From contig NZ_CP109027.1 in assembly GCF_036226885.1 (NCBI RefSeq), positions 8,680,001-8,744,000 of the forward strand: a DNA stretch of 64,000 nt, in the 5' to 3' direction. The notes beneath the pieces are model-generated. The model was not told where the DNA came from. It did no database searches and saw only the letters and a program-made list of their open reading frames with translations. This DNA is from Streptomyces sp. NBC_00663. GTDB taxonomy: Bacteria; Actinomycetota; Actinomycetes; Streptomycetales; Streptomycetaceae. Of this stretch, positions 24,007-33,570 are shown piece by piece; within the stretch, counting starts at the first letter, position 1, and each line of letters begins with the position of its first letter. The position numbers and the translations under genes are program-made.

Positions 24007-24972
24007 ATGAGCAATCTTGATCGCGATGCGGCTCCCGCCCTGTGCGGCGGCCGCGGCTTCGTGGTGGCGGAGCCCGTTCGCGAACTCCTCAGCCCGCGCA
24101 CCGTCAAACTCGGGGAGGCCACCGAGGTCCGCCGTCTGCTGCCCAACCTGGGCCGGCGCATGGTGGGCGCATGGTGCTTCGTCGACCACTACGGCCCCGA
24201 CGACATCGCCGACGAGCCCGGCATGCAGGTCCCCCCGCATCCGCACATGGGTTTGCAGACCGTCAGCTGGCTGCACCAGGGCGAGGTGCTGCACCGCGAC
24301 TCCACCGGCAGCCTCCAGACGATCCGCCCGCGCGAGCTGGGCCTCATGACCTCCGGGCGGGCCATCAGCCACTCCGAGGAGAGCCCGAAGGCGCACGCCC
24401 GCTTCCTGCACGGCGCCCAGCTCTGGGTCGCCCTCCCGGACGGCCACCGGCACACCGACCCGCACTTCGAGCACCACGCCGAACTGCCGCGGGTCACCGC
24501 GCCGGGCCTGACCGCCACGCTCATCCTCGGCGACCTCGACGGCGCGACCTCGCCCGGGACGACGTACACCCCGATCGTCGGCGCCGACCTCACCCTCACC
24601 GCCGGCGCGGACCTGCGCCTCCCGCTGGAGCCGGACTTCGAGTACGCCGTGCTGTCCATGTCCGGCGAGGCCCACGTGGACGATGTCCCGGTCCTGCCGG
24701 GCTCCATGCTCTACCTCGGCTGCGGTCGCACCGAACTGCCGCTGCGCGCCGCGTCGGACGCGAGCCTGATGCTCCTGGGCGGTGAGCCCTTCGAGGAGGA
24801 GCTGATCATGTTCTGGAACTGGATCGGGCGGTCCCAGGAAGAGATCGTGCAGGCGCGCGAGGACTGGATGACCGGGTCCCGGTTCGGCGAGGTCAAGGGC
24901 TACGACGGAGCGCCCCTGCCCGCCCCGGCGCTGCCGCCGGTCGCCCTGAAGCCGCGGGGGAGGACCCGCTGA
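24007..24972 (+). CDS. pirin family protein
   Basis: A 321-residue bicupin of the pirin family. The N-terminal cupin carries the metal-binding pattern PHPHMGLQTVSWLHQGEVLHRDSTG (His, His, His, Glu type), followed by LMTSGRAISHSE, which supplies a further His. The second cupin is degenerate. Relatives include quercetin 2,3-dioxygenase-like enzymes and redox-sensing modulators of acyl-CoA metabolism. The divergent MarR gene suggests regulation by an aromatic or redox signal. Confidence 0.92.
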   Translation: MSNLDRDAAPALCGGRGFVVAEPVRELLSPRTVKLGEATEVRRLLPNLGRRMVGAWCFVDHYGPDDIADEPGMQVPPHPHMGLQTVSWLHQGEVLHRDSTGSLQTIRPRELGLMTSGRAISHSEESPKAHARFLHGAQLWVALPDGHRHTDPHFEHHAELPRVTAPGLTATLILGDLDGATSPGTTYTPIVGADLTLTAGADLRLPLEPDFEYAVLSMSGEAHVDDVPVLPGSMLYLGCGRTELPLRAASDASLMLLGGEPFEEELIMFWNWIGRSQEEIVQAREDWMTGSRFGEVKGYDGAPLPAPALPPVALKPRGRTR

Positions 24973-25098
24973 CCGGCCGTTTCCCTCGCCGGCCCGGGCG
25001 CCGGCTCCTCGGCATGCCGGACCGCCGCAAAGGACCAAGACTGGAGCTGTGAGACCAGGCCCGCACGCGGGCGCCGGCCCGGCCGGAGTGAGGCGCCC

Positions 25099-25722
25099 AT
25101 GCGTACGGAGGCAAGACGAGTCGCCGTCGTCGGTGACTGCCCGCTGCTGTCCGGGGGCGTGGCCCACGCCGTCGAGGACGCCGAGGGCCTGGTGTTCACC
25201 CTCGCCACCCGGTCGGCCGACGAGGCCCTGCGCGCGCTCCGGCCGGGCGACATCGTGCTGGTGGATCTCCAGGTGCGGCCGGTGTGCCTGGCGGACGTGG
25301 TGGCCCGGCTGGCCGCCCAGGACGCCGCCGTGCTGGTCTTCTCCACCGGCCTGGACCACCACGCCGTACCCGCCCTGCGCGCCGGCGCCCGCGGCTGCCT
25401 CAGCCGGCGGGCCGACGAGCGCGAGCTGCTGGCCGCGATCCGGCTGGTCGCCGACGGCTGCTCCTACGTCTCCGCGGATCTCGCCGTACGTCCCGACACC
25501 GAGCCCTCCTGCCATGTCACGGACCGCGAGCGCCAGATCCTGGAGCTGGTCGTCCACGGCGAGACCGACCACGACATCGCCGTCCGGCTGGGTATCAGCG
25601 AGCACACCGTCCACTCCCACCTGGACCGGCTCCGCGACAAGACCGGTTCCCGGCGCCGGGCCGACCTGACCCGCTTCGCGATCACGCACGACATCGTCCC
25701 CGCGGCCTTCTGGCAGGGGTAA
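25099..25722 (+). CDS. orphan LuxR/NarL-type response regulator with atypical receiver
   Basis: A 207-residue regulator. The receiver-like domain (residues 7-125) keeps Asp13 and the phosphoacceptor-position Asp56 (DIVLVDLQV), but the switch Lys is replaced by Arg (GCLSRRADERELLAA). The C-terminal LuxR HTH (CHVTDRERQILELVVHGETDHDIAVRLGISEHTVHSHLDRLRDKTG) is intact. No histidine kinase gene is adjacent. It may be phosphorylated by a distant kinase or act without phosphorylation. Confidence 0.88.
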   Translation: MRTEARRVAVVGDCPLLSGGVAHAVEDAEGLVFTLATRSADEALRALRPGDIVLVDLQVRPVCLADVVARLAAQDAAVLVFSTGLDHHAVPALRAGARGCLSRRADERELLAAIRLVADGCSYVSADLAVRPDTEPSCHVTDRERQILELVVHGETDHDIAVRLGISEHTVHSHLDRLRDKTGSRRRADLTRFAITHDIVPAAFWQG

Positions 25723-25829
25723 CACTGCCCCTGGTGCCCGTGGGCCTTTCTCCCCTGTGCCGCTTCTCCGCCTGCTCGCACACTGAGGGACGAAAGCCCT
25801 CGAAGAGCGAGTCCGGGAGGCGTTTCGCG

Positions 25830-27725
25830 ATGAGCGGCATCTTCGGCAGCACCCTCACGTTCAGCCAGGAAGAGGGCGAGGATGTCCGCCTCGTCGTCTT
25901 CGGTGACGACAAATACGCCCGGTACGAGACCCTCGACGGCTACTCCGTCGTGTACGACGCGGACCGGGGCGCCTACTGCTACGCGCAGACCGACGGCGCG
26001 GGCGCCACGCGCCGGTTCGTCTCCACCGGCACGCCCCTTGCCGCACCGCCGCCGGAGGGCCTGCGCCGGCATCTGCGGGAAGGGCAGCTCTATCGCAGAG
26101 AGGTCTTCCAGGACCGGATGATGAAAGGGGTCCCGGACGAGGACCGGGCCGAGATCGACCCCGACGCGCTGTTCACCCGCGGCCCGGTCAAAGGGCTGCT
26201 CCCCGGCACGGCCCTGACGGAGGGTGAGGTCCAGGGCCTGACGATCCTGGTCGACTTCCCGTCCAAGCAGACCCAGGTGACCGGGGACGACGTCTCCGCC
26301 CTGCTGAACAGTCCGCACTTCACGGCGAACGGCAACCACTGCTCCGTGAGGGAGTACTTCCGCACGATGTCGACGGGCCGGCTCGTCTTCTCCAACACCG
26401 TCGTCGGCCCGTTCCGGATGAGCCGGCCGCGGCTCGCCTACTCGCTCGACGAACACGAGGGCGAGCTCGTCCCCGAAGCGCTACAGGCCGCCGCGGACGC
26501 CGGTGTGGACTTCAGCCGCTTCGACTCCCTCGGACGCGGCGTCGTCGACTCCGTCTGCATCATGTACGCGGGCAACACCGTGTTCAAGGGCGACCTGTGG
26601 CCGCACAACTCGCGCTTCCCGGCCCAGATCGGCGGCGTACGCACGGACTTCTACACCGTCACGAGCATGGGGGAGCGGGCGAGCGACCTGAGCATCGGCA
26701 CCTTCTGCCACGAGAGCGGGCATCTGCTGTGCCGCTGGCCCGACCTGTACGACTACGGGACCCTCGAACGCGAGGGCGACGACTTCACCAGCGCGGGCCT
26801 GGGCACCTACTGCGCCATGTCGAGCGGGAACAACCTGGGCGACGGGTTCCTGCCGTCCGCCGTCTCCGTCTATCTGCGCCGTCTGGTGGGCTGGACGGAG
26901 GACGTGGACATCTCGGCGCCGGGTGCGTACGAGGCCAGACAGGGCGCGTACGACAAGGCGCTCGTGTACCAGAACCCGGACCGCCCCGACGTCGAGTACT
27001 ACCTCGTCGAGAACCGCAGCAAGCTCGGCTTCGACACCGCGCTGACCTCCAGTGGCCTGGCCGTCTACCACTGCGACATCAAGGGCTCGAACGAGTTCCA
27101 GCAGGGCACCCTGGTGCGTCACTACCAGTGCGCCCTGCTCCAGGCGGACGGCCATCTGGACCTGGAGCACAACCAGAACGACGGCGACGGCGGGGACCTC
27201 TACGGACCGACCGCGGGCACCGCGGTCTCGCACAGCAGCCGTCCTCCGTCCCTGTGGTGGGACGGCAGCGAGTCGGGGCTCACGATCTCGAACGTCGGCG
27301 CCCCGGGTGAGGTCATCACCTTCAGCACCGGCGAGCAGGGCGTGGCGGGCACCAGGATCACCGGCCGGTCGGCGCCCAACGAGGCCATCCCCGAGGGCGT
27401 CGGCGGGCTGACCGACGCCATCTCCCTCGAAGGCGCCGGCACGGTCCGCGACCTGACGGTGTCGATCGACATCGAGCACGGTCACATCGGCGATCTGCGC
27501 GTGGTCCTGCTGGCGCCGTCGGGCCGCCGGGCCGTGATCCACAACCGCACGGGCGGTGCCGACAAGAACCTGCGGCTGACGCTGACGTCCGACCCGCCGT
27601 CCCTGCTGGCGCCCCTGGTCGGCGACGCCGTGGCCGGCGACTGGAAGCTCAAGATCACAGACGCGGCCCAGCCCGTCGCCGGGACCCTGCTCAGCTGGGA
27701 GATCACCCTCCACACCAGCACCTGA
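25830..27725 (+). CDS. M6-like metalloprotease with C-terminal P-domain, no signal peptide
   Basis: A 631-residue protease of the M6 (immune inhibitor A-like) group. Residues 18-55 resemble the start of mature M6 enzymes (VRLVVFGDDKYARYETLDGYSVVYD). The zinc site is HESGH (His294, Glu295, His298) followed by WPDLYDYG, the M6 signature. A P-proprotein/convertase P domain occupies about residues 510-631 (DLTVSIDIEHGHIGDLRVVLLAPSG). No signal peptide or Tat motif precedes the catalytic part, which is unusual in a normally secreted family. GGGAGG fixes the ATG at 25830. Confidence 0.88.
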   Translation: MSGIFGSTLTFSQEEGEDVRLVVFGDDKYARYETLDGYSVVYDADRGAYCYAQTDGAGATRRFVSTGTPLAAPPPEGLRRHLREGQLYRREVFQDRMMKGVPDEDRAEIDPDALFTRGPVKGLLPGTALTEGEVQGLTILVDFPSKQTQVTGDDVSALLNSPHFTANGNHCSVREYFRTMSTGRLVFSNTVVGPFRMSRPRLAYSLDEHEGELVPEALQAAADAGVDFSRFDSLGRGVVDSVCIMYAGNTVFKGDLWPHNSRFPAQIGGVRTDFYTVTSMGERASDLSIGTFCHESGHLLCRWPDLYDYGTLEREGDDFTSAGLGTYCAMSSGNNLGDGFLPSAVSVYLRRLVGWTEDVDISAPGAYEARQGAYDKALVYQNPDRPDVEYYLVENRSKLGFDTALTSSGLAVYHCDIKGSNEFQQGTLVRHYQCALLQADGHLDLEHNQNDGDGGDLYGPTAGTAVSHSSRPPSLWWDGSESGLTISNVGAPGEVITFSTGEQGVAGTRITGRSAPNEAIPEGVGGLTDAISLEGAGTVRDLTVSIDIEHGHIGDLRVVLLAPSGRRAVIHNRTGGADKNLRLTLTSDPPSLLAPLVGDAVAGDWKLKITDAAQPVAGTLLSWEITLHTST

Positions 27726-27753
27726 CGCCTGCCCCGCCGGCCGATCGGCACGG

Positions 27754-28971
27754 TCACCAGGTCACGGGCAGCTCATGGACGCCGTACACCACCCCGTCGT
27801 CCTTGAACGGGATCTTCTCCAGGTCGACGGCCCGGCGCAGGGTGGGGATCCGGCGGAAGAGTGTGCCGTAGACGACCTGGAGTTCCAGGCGGGCCAGCGG
27901 CTGGCCCAGGCACTGGTGGATGCCGAAGCCGAAGGCCATGTGCCGGCGGGCGTCGCGACGGACGTCGAGGCGCTCGGGGTCGGGGAAGCGGTCGGCCTGC
28001 CAGTTGCCCGTGGCGCCCGGGATGATGACGCCCTCCCCGGCGCGGATGTGCTCCCCGCCGATCTCGATGTCCGCGAGGGCGAGGCGGCGTTGGCCGTCGT
28101 GGACGACGGTGAGGTAGCGCAGCATCTCCTCGACGGCACCCGCGAGCACCTGGGGATCGTCGGTGTCCCGCACGATCGCGAGCTGGTCGGGATGCTCCAG
28201 CAGGGCCAGCACGCCGAGCGCGATCATGTTGGCGGTGGTCTCGTGCCCCGCGCCGAGCAGCAGCAGCCCGAGCATCGCGGCGTCGTGGCGGGCGAGTTCA
28301 CCGTCCTGCATCCGGGCGGCCAGGACGGAGAGCAGGTCGTCGGCGGGGTCGGCGACCTTCGCCTGGAGCTGTGCGTCGAGGTACTGGAGCAGTTCGGCAG
28401 AGGCGGTCCTGGACTCCTCGACCGAGGCGTCCTGGCGGACGCCCACCTTGCTGCGGCTCTGGAAGAACTCGTGGTCGTCGTACGGCACTCCGAGCAGCTC
28501 GCAGATGACCAGGGACGGCAGCGGCAGCGCCAGGGCCTCCACCAGGTCGACCGGCTGCGGTCCGGCCAGCATCGCGTCGACGAACCGGTCGGTCATGCGC
28601 TGTACCGCGGGCCGCATCGCCTCGATGCGCTTGATGGTGAAGGGGGCGGTGACCATGCGCCGGATCCGGGCGTGCTCGGGGTCGTCCATGTTGAGGAACG
28701 ACGGCGGCATCCGGGCGTAGGCCTCCTGGAAGGCCTCGCTGATGTGGGGAAAGCCCGGCTGCCGGGGATCGACGCTCAGCCGCTCGTCGCCGTACAGCGC
28801 CCGCTGGTCCTCGTACCGCGTCACCAGCCACGGCGTGCTGCCGTCCCACAGCCGTACCCGGGTCACCGGCCGCTCGGCGTGCAGCCGCAGCATCCCGGGC
28901 GGCGGATCGAACGGACAGCCGGCCGCGCGCGGCATCGGGAACAGGGGGACGTCCTCGGTGGTGCTGGTCAT
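27754..28971 (-). CDS. cytochrome P450 (CYP105-like)
   Basis: A 405-residue soluble bacterial P450. The I-helix oxygen-activation motif is AGHETT (241-246), the K-helix ExxR is EMLR (282-285), and the heme loop FGFGIHQCLGQPLAR places the thiolate Cys at 354. Overall it resembles the Streptomyces CYP105 group, which hydroxylates diverse xenobiotics and polyketides. No ferredoxin gene is adjacent. GAGGAG precedes the ATG at 28971. It is divergent from the YheO-type regulator. Confidence 0.92.
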   Translation of the reverse strand: MTSTTEDVPLFPMPRAAGCPFDPPPGMLRLHAERPVTRVRLWDGSTPWLVTRYEDQRALYGDERLSVDPRQPGFPHISEAFQEAYARMPPSFLNMDDPEHARIRRMVTAPFTIKRIEAMRPAVQRMTDRFVDAMLAGPQPVDLVEALALPLPSLVICELLGVPYDDHEFFQSRSKVGVRQDASVEESRTASAELLQYLDAQLQAKVADPADDLLSVLAARMQDGELARHDAAMLGLLLLGAGHETTANMIALGVLALLEHPDQLAIVRDTDDPQVLAGAVEEMLRYLTVVHDGQRRLALADIEIGGEHIRAGEGVIIPGATGNWQADRFPDPERLDVRRDARRHMAFGFGIHQCLGQPLARLELQVVYGTLFRRIPTLRRAVDLEKIPFKDDGVVYGVHELPVTW

Positions 28972-29114
28972 CTCACTCCTCGGTGGGGGGAACAGGGAGT
29001 GGTGCTCATCGAAGCCCCCCAAGCTGACGGAAGGCCGACAGGGAGCGGACACGGGGCGGATGTGGCCGGATCCCGCAGCACAGGCGTGGCGATTCCGCCA
29101 GCGACGCGAGGGAT

Positions 29115-29129
29115 TGGACTGTACGTCCA
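29115..29129. promoter_or_regulatory. inverted repeat between P450 and YheO-type genes
   Basis: TGGAC (29115-29119) and GTCCA (29125-29129) flank TGTAC, giving a 15-bp palindrome in the 220-bp divergent intergenic region. It may be a regulator site; no clear -35/-10 pair could be assigned on either side. Confidence 0.35.
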
Positions 29130-29191
29130 GAGCTTGGATGTGTAGTCTGAAGATCCTGATCTCACTCGCACTGGAGAATTCGGAGTACGTC

Positions 29192-29869
29192 ATGACGTCC
29201 GAGCGTGCGCTGGAAGCCGAGCGGGACGCGATCGTCGCCGCGTTGACGCCGGTCGTCGACGGGTTGGTGGCGACGTTCGGGCCGCTGTGCGAGGTGGTGC
29301 TGCACGACTACCGGGACCCGGAGACCTCCGTCGTCGCCCTCGCCGGATCGGTGACCGGGCGCTCGGTCGGCGGGGCGATGAGCGAGATCGGCCTGCGGAT
29401 CGTGGCCCGCGGTGACCAGGCGCGGGACGAGCTGAACTACCTCACCCGCACCGGGACCGGCAGGACCGTCAAGTCGTCCACGATGGTGCTGCGCGACTCC
29501 ACGGGCACGGTGTTCGGCGCCCTGTGCGTCAACCTCGATGTGACCGCCGTCAGCGAGGCCCACACCCTGCTGGGTGCCCTCGCCGGGCTCGGTGCGGCCC
29601 CCGCCGAACTGCCGGTGACCACTTTCGGCGACGACATCGACTCCGTGGTCGACGTCATCCTCGACACCCACCGGCACGAGCCCTGGGGTGCACTCGACCG
29701 CGCCGGACGCCTGGCGCTGTTCCGCAGCCTCGACGAGCGCGGCGTCTTCGCCGTCCGCCGCGCGATCGAGCAGGTCGCCGCCCGGCTCGGCATCTCCCGC
29801 GCCTCCGCCTACAGCTACCTCTCCCAGGCCCGCGCCACGACTTCCACCCCTCCTGGAGGACCCGCGTGA
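29192..29869 (+). CDS. YheO/DauR-type PAS-HTH transcriptional regulator
   Basis: A 225-residue regulator. The N-terminal YheO-like PAS domain (about residues 10-120: GPLCEVVLHDYRDPETSVVALAGSVTGRSVGG, then VKSSTMVLRDSTGTVFGALCVNLDV) is followed by the C-terminal DauR-like HTH (FAVRRAIEQVAARLGISRASAYSYLSQAR). Relatives control D-arginine or other amino-acid catabolic genes. It overlaps the PLP-enzyme gene by 4 nt (GTGA), so the two are cotranscribed and probably part of one amino-acid-responsive module. CGGAG precedes the ATG. Confidence 0.9.
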   Translation: MTSERALEAERDAIVAALTPVVDGLVATFGPLCEVVLHDYRDPETSVVALAGSVTGRSVGGAMSEIGLRIVARGDQARDELNYLTRTGTGRTVKSSTMVLRDSTGTVFGALCVNLDVTAVSEAHTLLGALAGLGAAPAELPVTTFGDDIDSVVDVILDTHRHEPWGALDRAGRLALFRSLDERGVFAVRRAIEQVAARLGISRASAYSYLSQARATTSTPPGGPA

Positions 29870-30846
29870 CCACCACACCCCCGCCCGTCACCCTCGACGC
29901 CGTCCGCTCCGCCGCCGACCGGCTCAAGGGCATCGCCCACCGCACCCCGGTGCTGCGCTCCCGCACGCTGGACGCGCGCGTGGGTGCCGAGGTCTTCCTC
30001 AAGTGCGAGAACTTCCAGCGGGTGGGCGCCTTCAAGTTCCGCGGCGCCTACAACGCGGCCTCCCGGCTGACGCCCGAACAGCTGGCCCGCGGGATTGCCG
30101 CCTACTCCTCCGGGAACCACGCCCAGGCGGTCGCCCTCGCCGCCCGTGAGCTCGGCAGCACCGCGGTGATCGTCATGCCCGAGGACGCCCCGCCCTCCAA
30201 GCGGGCCGCCACCGCGGGCTACGGCGCCGAGATCGTCTCGTACGACCGCTACACCGGCGACCGGGTGGCGATCGCCGAAGCCCTGGCCGCCGAGCGGGGC
30301 CTCGCCCTGATCCCGCCCTACGACCACCCGCACGTCATGGCGGGACAGGGCACGGCGGCGCTGGAACTGCTGGAGGAGACGGGGGAGTTGGACGCCCTGC
30401 TGGTCCCCGTCGGCGGGGGCGGACTCATCGCGGGCAGTGCCACGGCGGCGAAGGGGCTGCACCCCGCTGTCCGGATCGTCGGCGTCGAGCCGGAAGCCGG
30501 GGACGACACCAAGAGGTCGCTGGAGGCCGGTCGGCGCGTCGCGATCCCGGTGCCCCGCACCATCGCCGACGGGCAGGCCCTGCACATTCCCGGGGAGCTG
30601 ACGTTCGCCGTGAACCAGCGGCTCGTCGACGGGATCTCCCTGGTCAGCGACGACGAGATCCGGGACGCGATGCGCTTCGCCTTCGAGCATCTGAAGATCG
30701 TGGTCGAGCCGAGCGGGGCGACGCCGCTGGCCGCGCTGCTGGCCGGCCGAGTGGAGGGGCTGCCGCGTCGGGTCGGGGTGATCGTCTCCGGCGGGAACGT
30801 CGACGCGGCGCGCTTCGCCGAACTCTGCGGCTCCGCGGGGGACTGA
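29866..30846 (+). CDS. PLP-dependent threonine/serine dehydratase-like enzyme
   Basis: A 326-residue fold-type II PLP enzyme lacking a regulatory ACT domain. The Schiff-base Lys lies in FQRVGAFKFRGAYNA (about residues 47-61), the Gly-rich phosphate loop is PVGGGGLIAG, and YSSGNHAQAVA binds the substrate carboxylate. It fits catabolic threonine ammonia-lyase, serine racemase or hydroxyaspartate dehydratase; sequence alone cannot choose. The GTG start overlaps the upstream stop and has GGAGGA at good spacing. Confidence 0.9.
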   Translation: MTTTPPPVTLDAVRSAADRLKGIAHRTPVLRSRTLDARVGAEVFLKCENFQRVGAFKFRGAYNAASRLTPEQLARGIAAYSSGNHAQAVALAARELGSTAVIVMPEDAPPSKRAATAGYGAEIVSYDRYTGDRVAIAEALAAERGLALIPPYDHPHVMAGQGTAALELLEETGELDALLVPVGGGGLIAGSATAAKGLHPAVRIVGVEPEAGDDTKRSLEAGRRVAIPVPRTIADGQALHIPGELTFAVNQRLVDGISLVSDDEIRDAMRFAFEHLKIVVEPSGATPLAALLAGRVEGLPRRVGVIVSGGNVDAARFAELCGSAGD

Positions 30847-30934
30847 CGCGGGGGACTGACGCCTCACCCGAATGGCGGCGCCGACTGGACGGGCGGACGA
30901 TGGAGTGGGGCTGTGTGGTGAAGGGAGATCCGAC

Positions 30935-31300
30935 ATGCTGGAGACGAAGACCCTCGACAAGCCGGACGAGCGGCGGGACTTCCCCCGAGGGCATCTGGAA
31001 GCGGTCCACCTCAGCGGCCTCGACTTCGCGGTGGGGACCTTCGAACCCGGATGGCGTTGGTCCGAGTCCGTGGGGCCCATCGTCGGGACCAAGAGCTGCG
31101 AAGTGCACCACAACGGCTATGTCGTCCAGGGCCGCATGCACGTCACCATGGACGGCGGCGGCGAGGCCGAGGTGGGTCCCGGCGACGTCTTCGTGATCCC
31201 GCCCGGCCACGACGCCTGGGTGGTGGGCGACGAACAGTGCGTGGTCTACGACTTCGCGGGGACCATGGCGAACGAGTACGCCAAGCCTGCCGAGGAGTGA
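30935..31300 (+). CDS. small cupin-domain protein
   Basis: A 121-residue single-domain cupin. The first cupin motif is around KSCEVHHNGYVVQGRMHVTMDGG and the second is GPGDVFVIPPGHDAWVVGDE, with the expected His and Glu/Asp positions mostly present. Such proteins bind a metal or small ligand; no reaction can be assigned. AAGGGAG precedes the ATG. It follows the PLP enzyme by 88 bp and could share its transcript. Confidence 0.85.
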   Translation: MLETKTLDKPDERRDFPRGHLEAVHLSGLDFAVGTFEPGWRWSESVGPIVGTKSCEVHHNGYVVQGRMHVTMDGGGEAEVGPGDVFVIPPGHDAWVVGDEQCVVYDFAGTMANEYAKPAEE

Positions 31301-31363
31301 CGGACGCGGGCTCGCCGGACGAAGACCGATCGGTTCACTCGTGCGGGAAGAGGCTGCTGCCGC

Positions 31364-32716
31364 CTAGATCGGCAGCAGCCGCCCGACCAGTGCGCCCAAC
31401 TGCCGCACGGTGCGGCACTCGTGCATCTCCACGAGCTCGGCGTACTCGGGTGCCGCCGAATCGCCCGTGCCCCACTGGGAGCGCTGCTCGGGGTTCAACC
31501 AGTAGACGCGGCGCGCGCGTTCGGTGATCTGCCGTACGGCGGCGAGGTTCGGGTCGCTCATGTTCGTACGGGCGTCACCGAGGACGAACACCGTCGTACG
31601 GGGCCCGATCGCATCGCCGTGCCGCTCGGCGAACTCCCCGAGGGCGACGCCGTAGTCGCTGCTGCCGTGCCAGCCGGTGAGGGTCGCCTCCGCCTGGATG
31701 CGCGCGCCGAGGCCCGCCGCGTCGGCCGCGCCGTGCTCCAGGAGCCCGGTCACCTCGTCGATCCGGTTGACGAAGGCGAACACCCGCACCTTGCTGAACT
31801 GGTCGTGCAGCGCCTGTACCAGCAGCATTGTGAAGTCGGAGAATCCCGACACCGAGCCCGACACATCGCACAGCAGCACCAGTTCGGGCCGGGCCGGACG
31901 GCGTCGGCGCAGCACCGGCCGCATCGGCACCCCGCCCGTGGACAGCGAACCGCGCAGGGTGCGCCGCAGATCGATACTGCCCCGGGCCGCCCGGCGCCGG
32001 CGTGCCGCCAGACGGGTCGCCAGTTTCCGGGCGAGCGGCTGAACCGTCTTGCGCAGCTCGGCCAGCTGGGACTTTCCGGCGAACAGGAAGTCGACCCGGT
32101 CCGCCGTCGGCGCCACCGCGCGGCGGGCGATCTGGTCGCGGTCCCGCCGCTCGGCGACCCGGCGCCGCGCCTCCGAGGCCACCAGACCCCGGAAGGCCTC
32201 GATCCGGCGCCGGATCTCGTCGTCGAGCAGCCGCTCCGCGAACCCCGAGCTCCCGCTCCGCCCCCGCACATCGGCGCGTACCTGGGCGAGCAGCGTCTGA
32301 GGGCGGATCCGGTCGAGCGTCTGGTACGACGACCAGCCGTCCGACCCCGGGGAGGAGCCGTAGCCGCCGAAGCCGTCGACGGCCTCGGCCGCCAGCCGCG
32401 CCAGCAGTGCCTCGTCGTTCGCGGCGAGGGCCGCCGCCAGCCGGTCGCGCAGGTCGTCCCGGTCCGTCGTCCCGGCCTCGGGCGCACCGACCCGGCGCGG
32501 GAAGTAGAGGTCGAAGACCGGGTCGAACACCGGCCGTTGGGCGGTGCCGTGCAGCAGCGTCGCGGCCAGCCCCTCGCGCAGCAGCTCCCGGTCCTCGAAC
32601 CCGAGCGCCGCCATCGCCTGGGCCGCGTCCACGGTCTCGCCCGTGCCGACCCGGATGCCGTGGGCCCGCAGAGCGGCGACCAGCGAGGTGAGGCGCTCGG
32701 CGACGGGCGTGGTCAC
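31364..32716 (-). CDS. VWA domain-containing protein (CoxE-like), partner of MoxR ATPase
   Basis: A 450-residue VWA protein. The MIDAS motif DVSGS starts at Asp284 (ELVLLCDVSGSVS), within a C-terminal von Willebrand A domain; the N-terminal half is helical and highly charged, with an Arg-rich patch at 239-256. The start is GTG at 32716, overlapping the stop of the MoxR gene by 4 nt. MoxR/VWA pairs act as chaperones that insert metals or remodel partner enzymes. No obvious client gene is adjacent. Confidence 0.9.
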   Translation of the reverse strand: MTTPVAERLTSLVAALRAHGIRVGTGETVDAAQAMAALGFEDRELLREGLAATLLHGTAQRPVFDPVFDLYFPRRVGAPEAGTTDRDDLRDRLAAALAANDEALLARLAAEAVDGFGGYGSSPGSDGWSSYQTLDRIRPQTLLAQVRADVRGRSGSSGFAERLLDDEIRRRIEAFRGLVASEARRRVAERRDRDQIARRAVAPTADRVDFLFAGKSQLAELRKTVQPLARKLATRLAARRRRAARGSIDLRRTLRGSLSTGGVPMRPVLRRRRPARPELVLLCDVSGSVSGFSDFTMLLVQALHDQFSKVRVFAFVNRIDEVTGLLEHGAADAAGLGARIQAEATLTGWHGSSDYGVALGEFAERHGDAIGPRTTVFVLGDARTNMSDPNLAAVRQITERARRVYWLNPEQRSQWGTGDSAAPEYAELVEMHECRTVRQLGALVGRLLPI

Positions 32717-33570
32717 AGCGCGTCCAGATCGAGCTTCGCCGCGGCCTTCAGGACGTCGTCCTGATGCTTGAGGAGCACGCCCAGTGTGTCCCGTACGACG
32801 GTCTCGTCCAACGAGTCGGCGCCGAGCGCGAGCAGGGTGCGGGCCCAGTCGATGGTCTCCGCGACCGACGGCACCTTCCGCAGGTCCATCGCCCGCAGCG
32901 CACCCACCACCCGGACCACCGACTCCGCCAGCGCCGCGTCGAGGCCGGGCACCTTCAGCCGGACGATCCGGCGCTCCAGTTCCTCCTCGGGGAAACCGAT
33001 GTGGAGGAACAGGCAGCGGCGGCGCAGCGCCTCGGACAGCTCACGGCTCGCGTTGGAGGTGAGGACGACGAAGGGGCGGCGGGTGGCGGTGATCGTGCCC
33101 AGTTCGGGCACCGTCACCTGGAAGTCGCTGAGGACCTCAAGGAGCAGGCCCTCGACCTCGACGTCCGCCTTGTCGGTCTCGTCGATCAGCAGGACCTTGG
33201 GCTCGTCGCCGCGGATCGCCGTCAGCAGCGGGCGGGTGAGCAGGAACTCCTCGCTGAAGATGTCGGTACGGGCCTCGTCCCAGCTCTCGTCGCGGCCCGC
33301 GCTGATGCGCAGCAGCTGCTTGGCGTGGTTCCACTCGTACAGCGCGCGGGACTCGTCGACGCCCTCGTAGCACTGAAGTCGCACCAGTTCGGCCCCCGCG
33401 ATCTCGGCGACGGCCTTGGCGAGCTCTGTCTTTCCCACCCCGGCAGGACCCTCGACCAGGAGCGGCTTGCCGAGGCGGTCCGCCAGGAAGACGGTCGTGG
33501 CGACCGAGGGCGAGGCGAGGTAGCCGGTCTCGGCGAGGCGCGCGGAGACGTCGTCGACGGAAGAGAACAA
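32713..33570 (-). CDS. MoxR-family AAA+ ATPase
   Basis: A 285-residue MoxR-type AAA+ ATPase. Walker A is GPAGVGKT (41-48), Walker B is VLLIDET (126-132), and the sensor segment VLTSNASRELSEALRRRC follows. It uses ATP to remodel partner proteins with the VWA protein. The start is a TTG at 33570, supported by a strong AGGAGG 5-10 nt upstream; the residue order MFSSVDDVSARL fits family starts. Translation is coupled to the VWA gene. Confidence 0.92.
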   Translation of the reverse strand: MFSSVDDVSARLAETGYLASPSVATTVFLADRLGKPLLVEGPAGVGKTELAKAVAEIAGAELVRLQCYEGVDESRALYEWNHAKQLLRISAGRDESWDEARTDIFSEEFLLTRPLLTAIRGDEPKVLLIDETDKADVEVEGLLLEVLSDFQVTVPELGTITATRRPFVVLTSNASRELSEALRRRCLFLHIGFPEEELERRIVRLKVPGLDAALAESVVRVVGALRAMDLRKVPSVAETIDWARTLLALGADSLDETVVRDTLGVLLKHQDDVLKAAAKLDLDAL

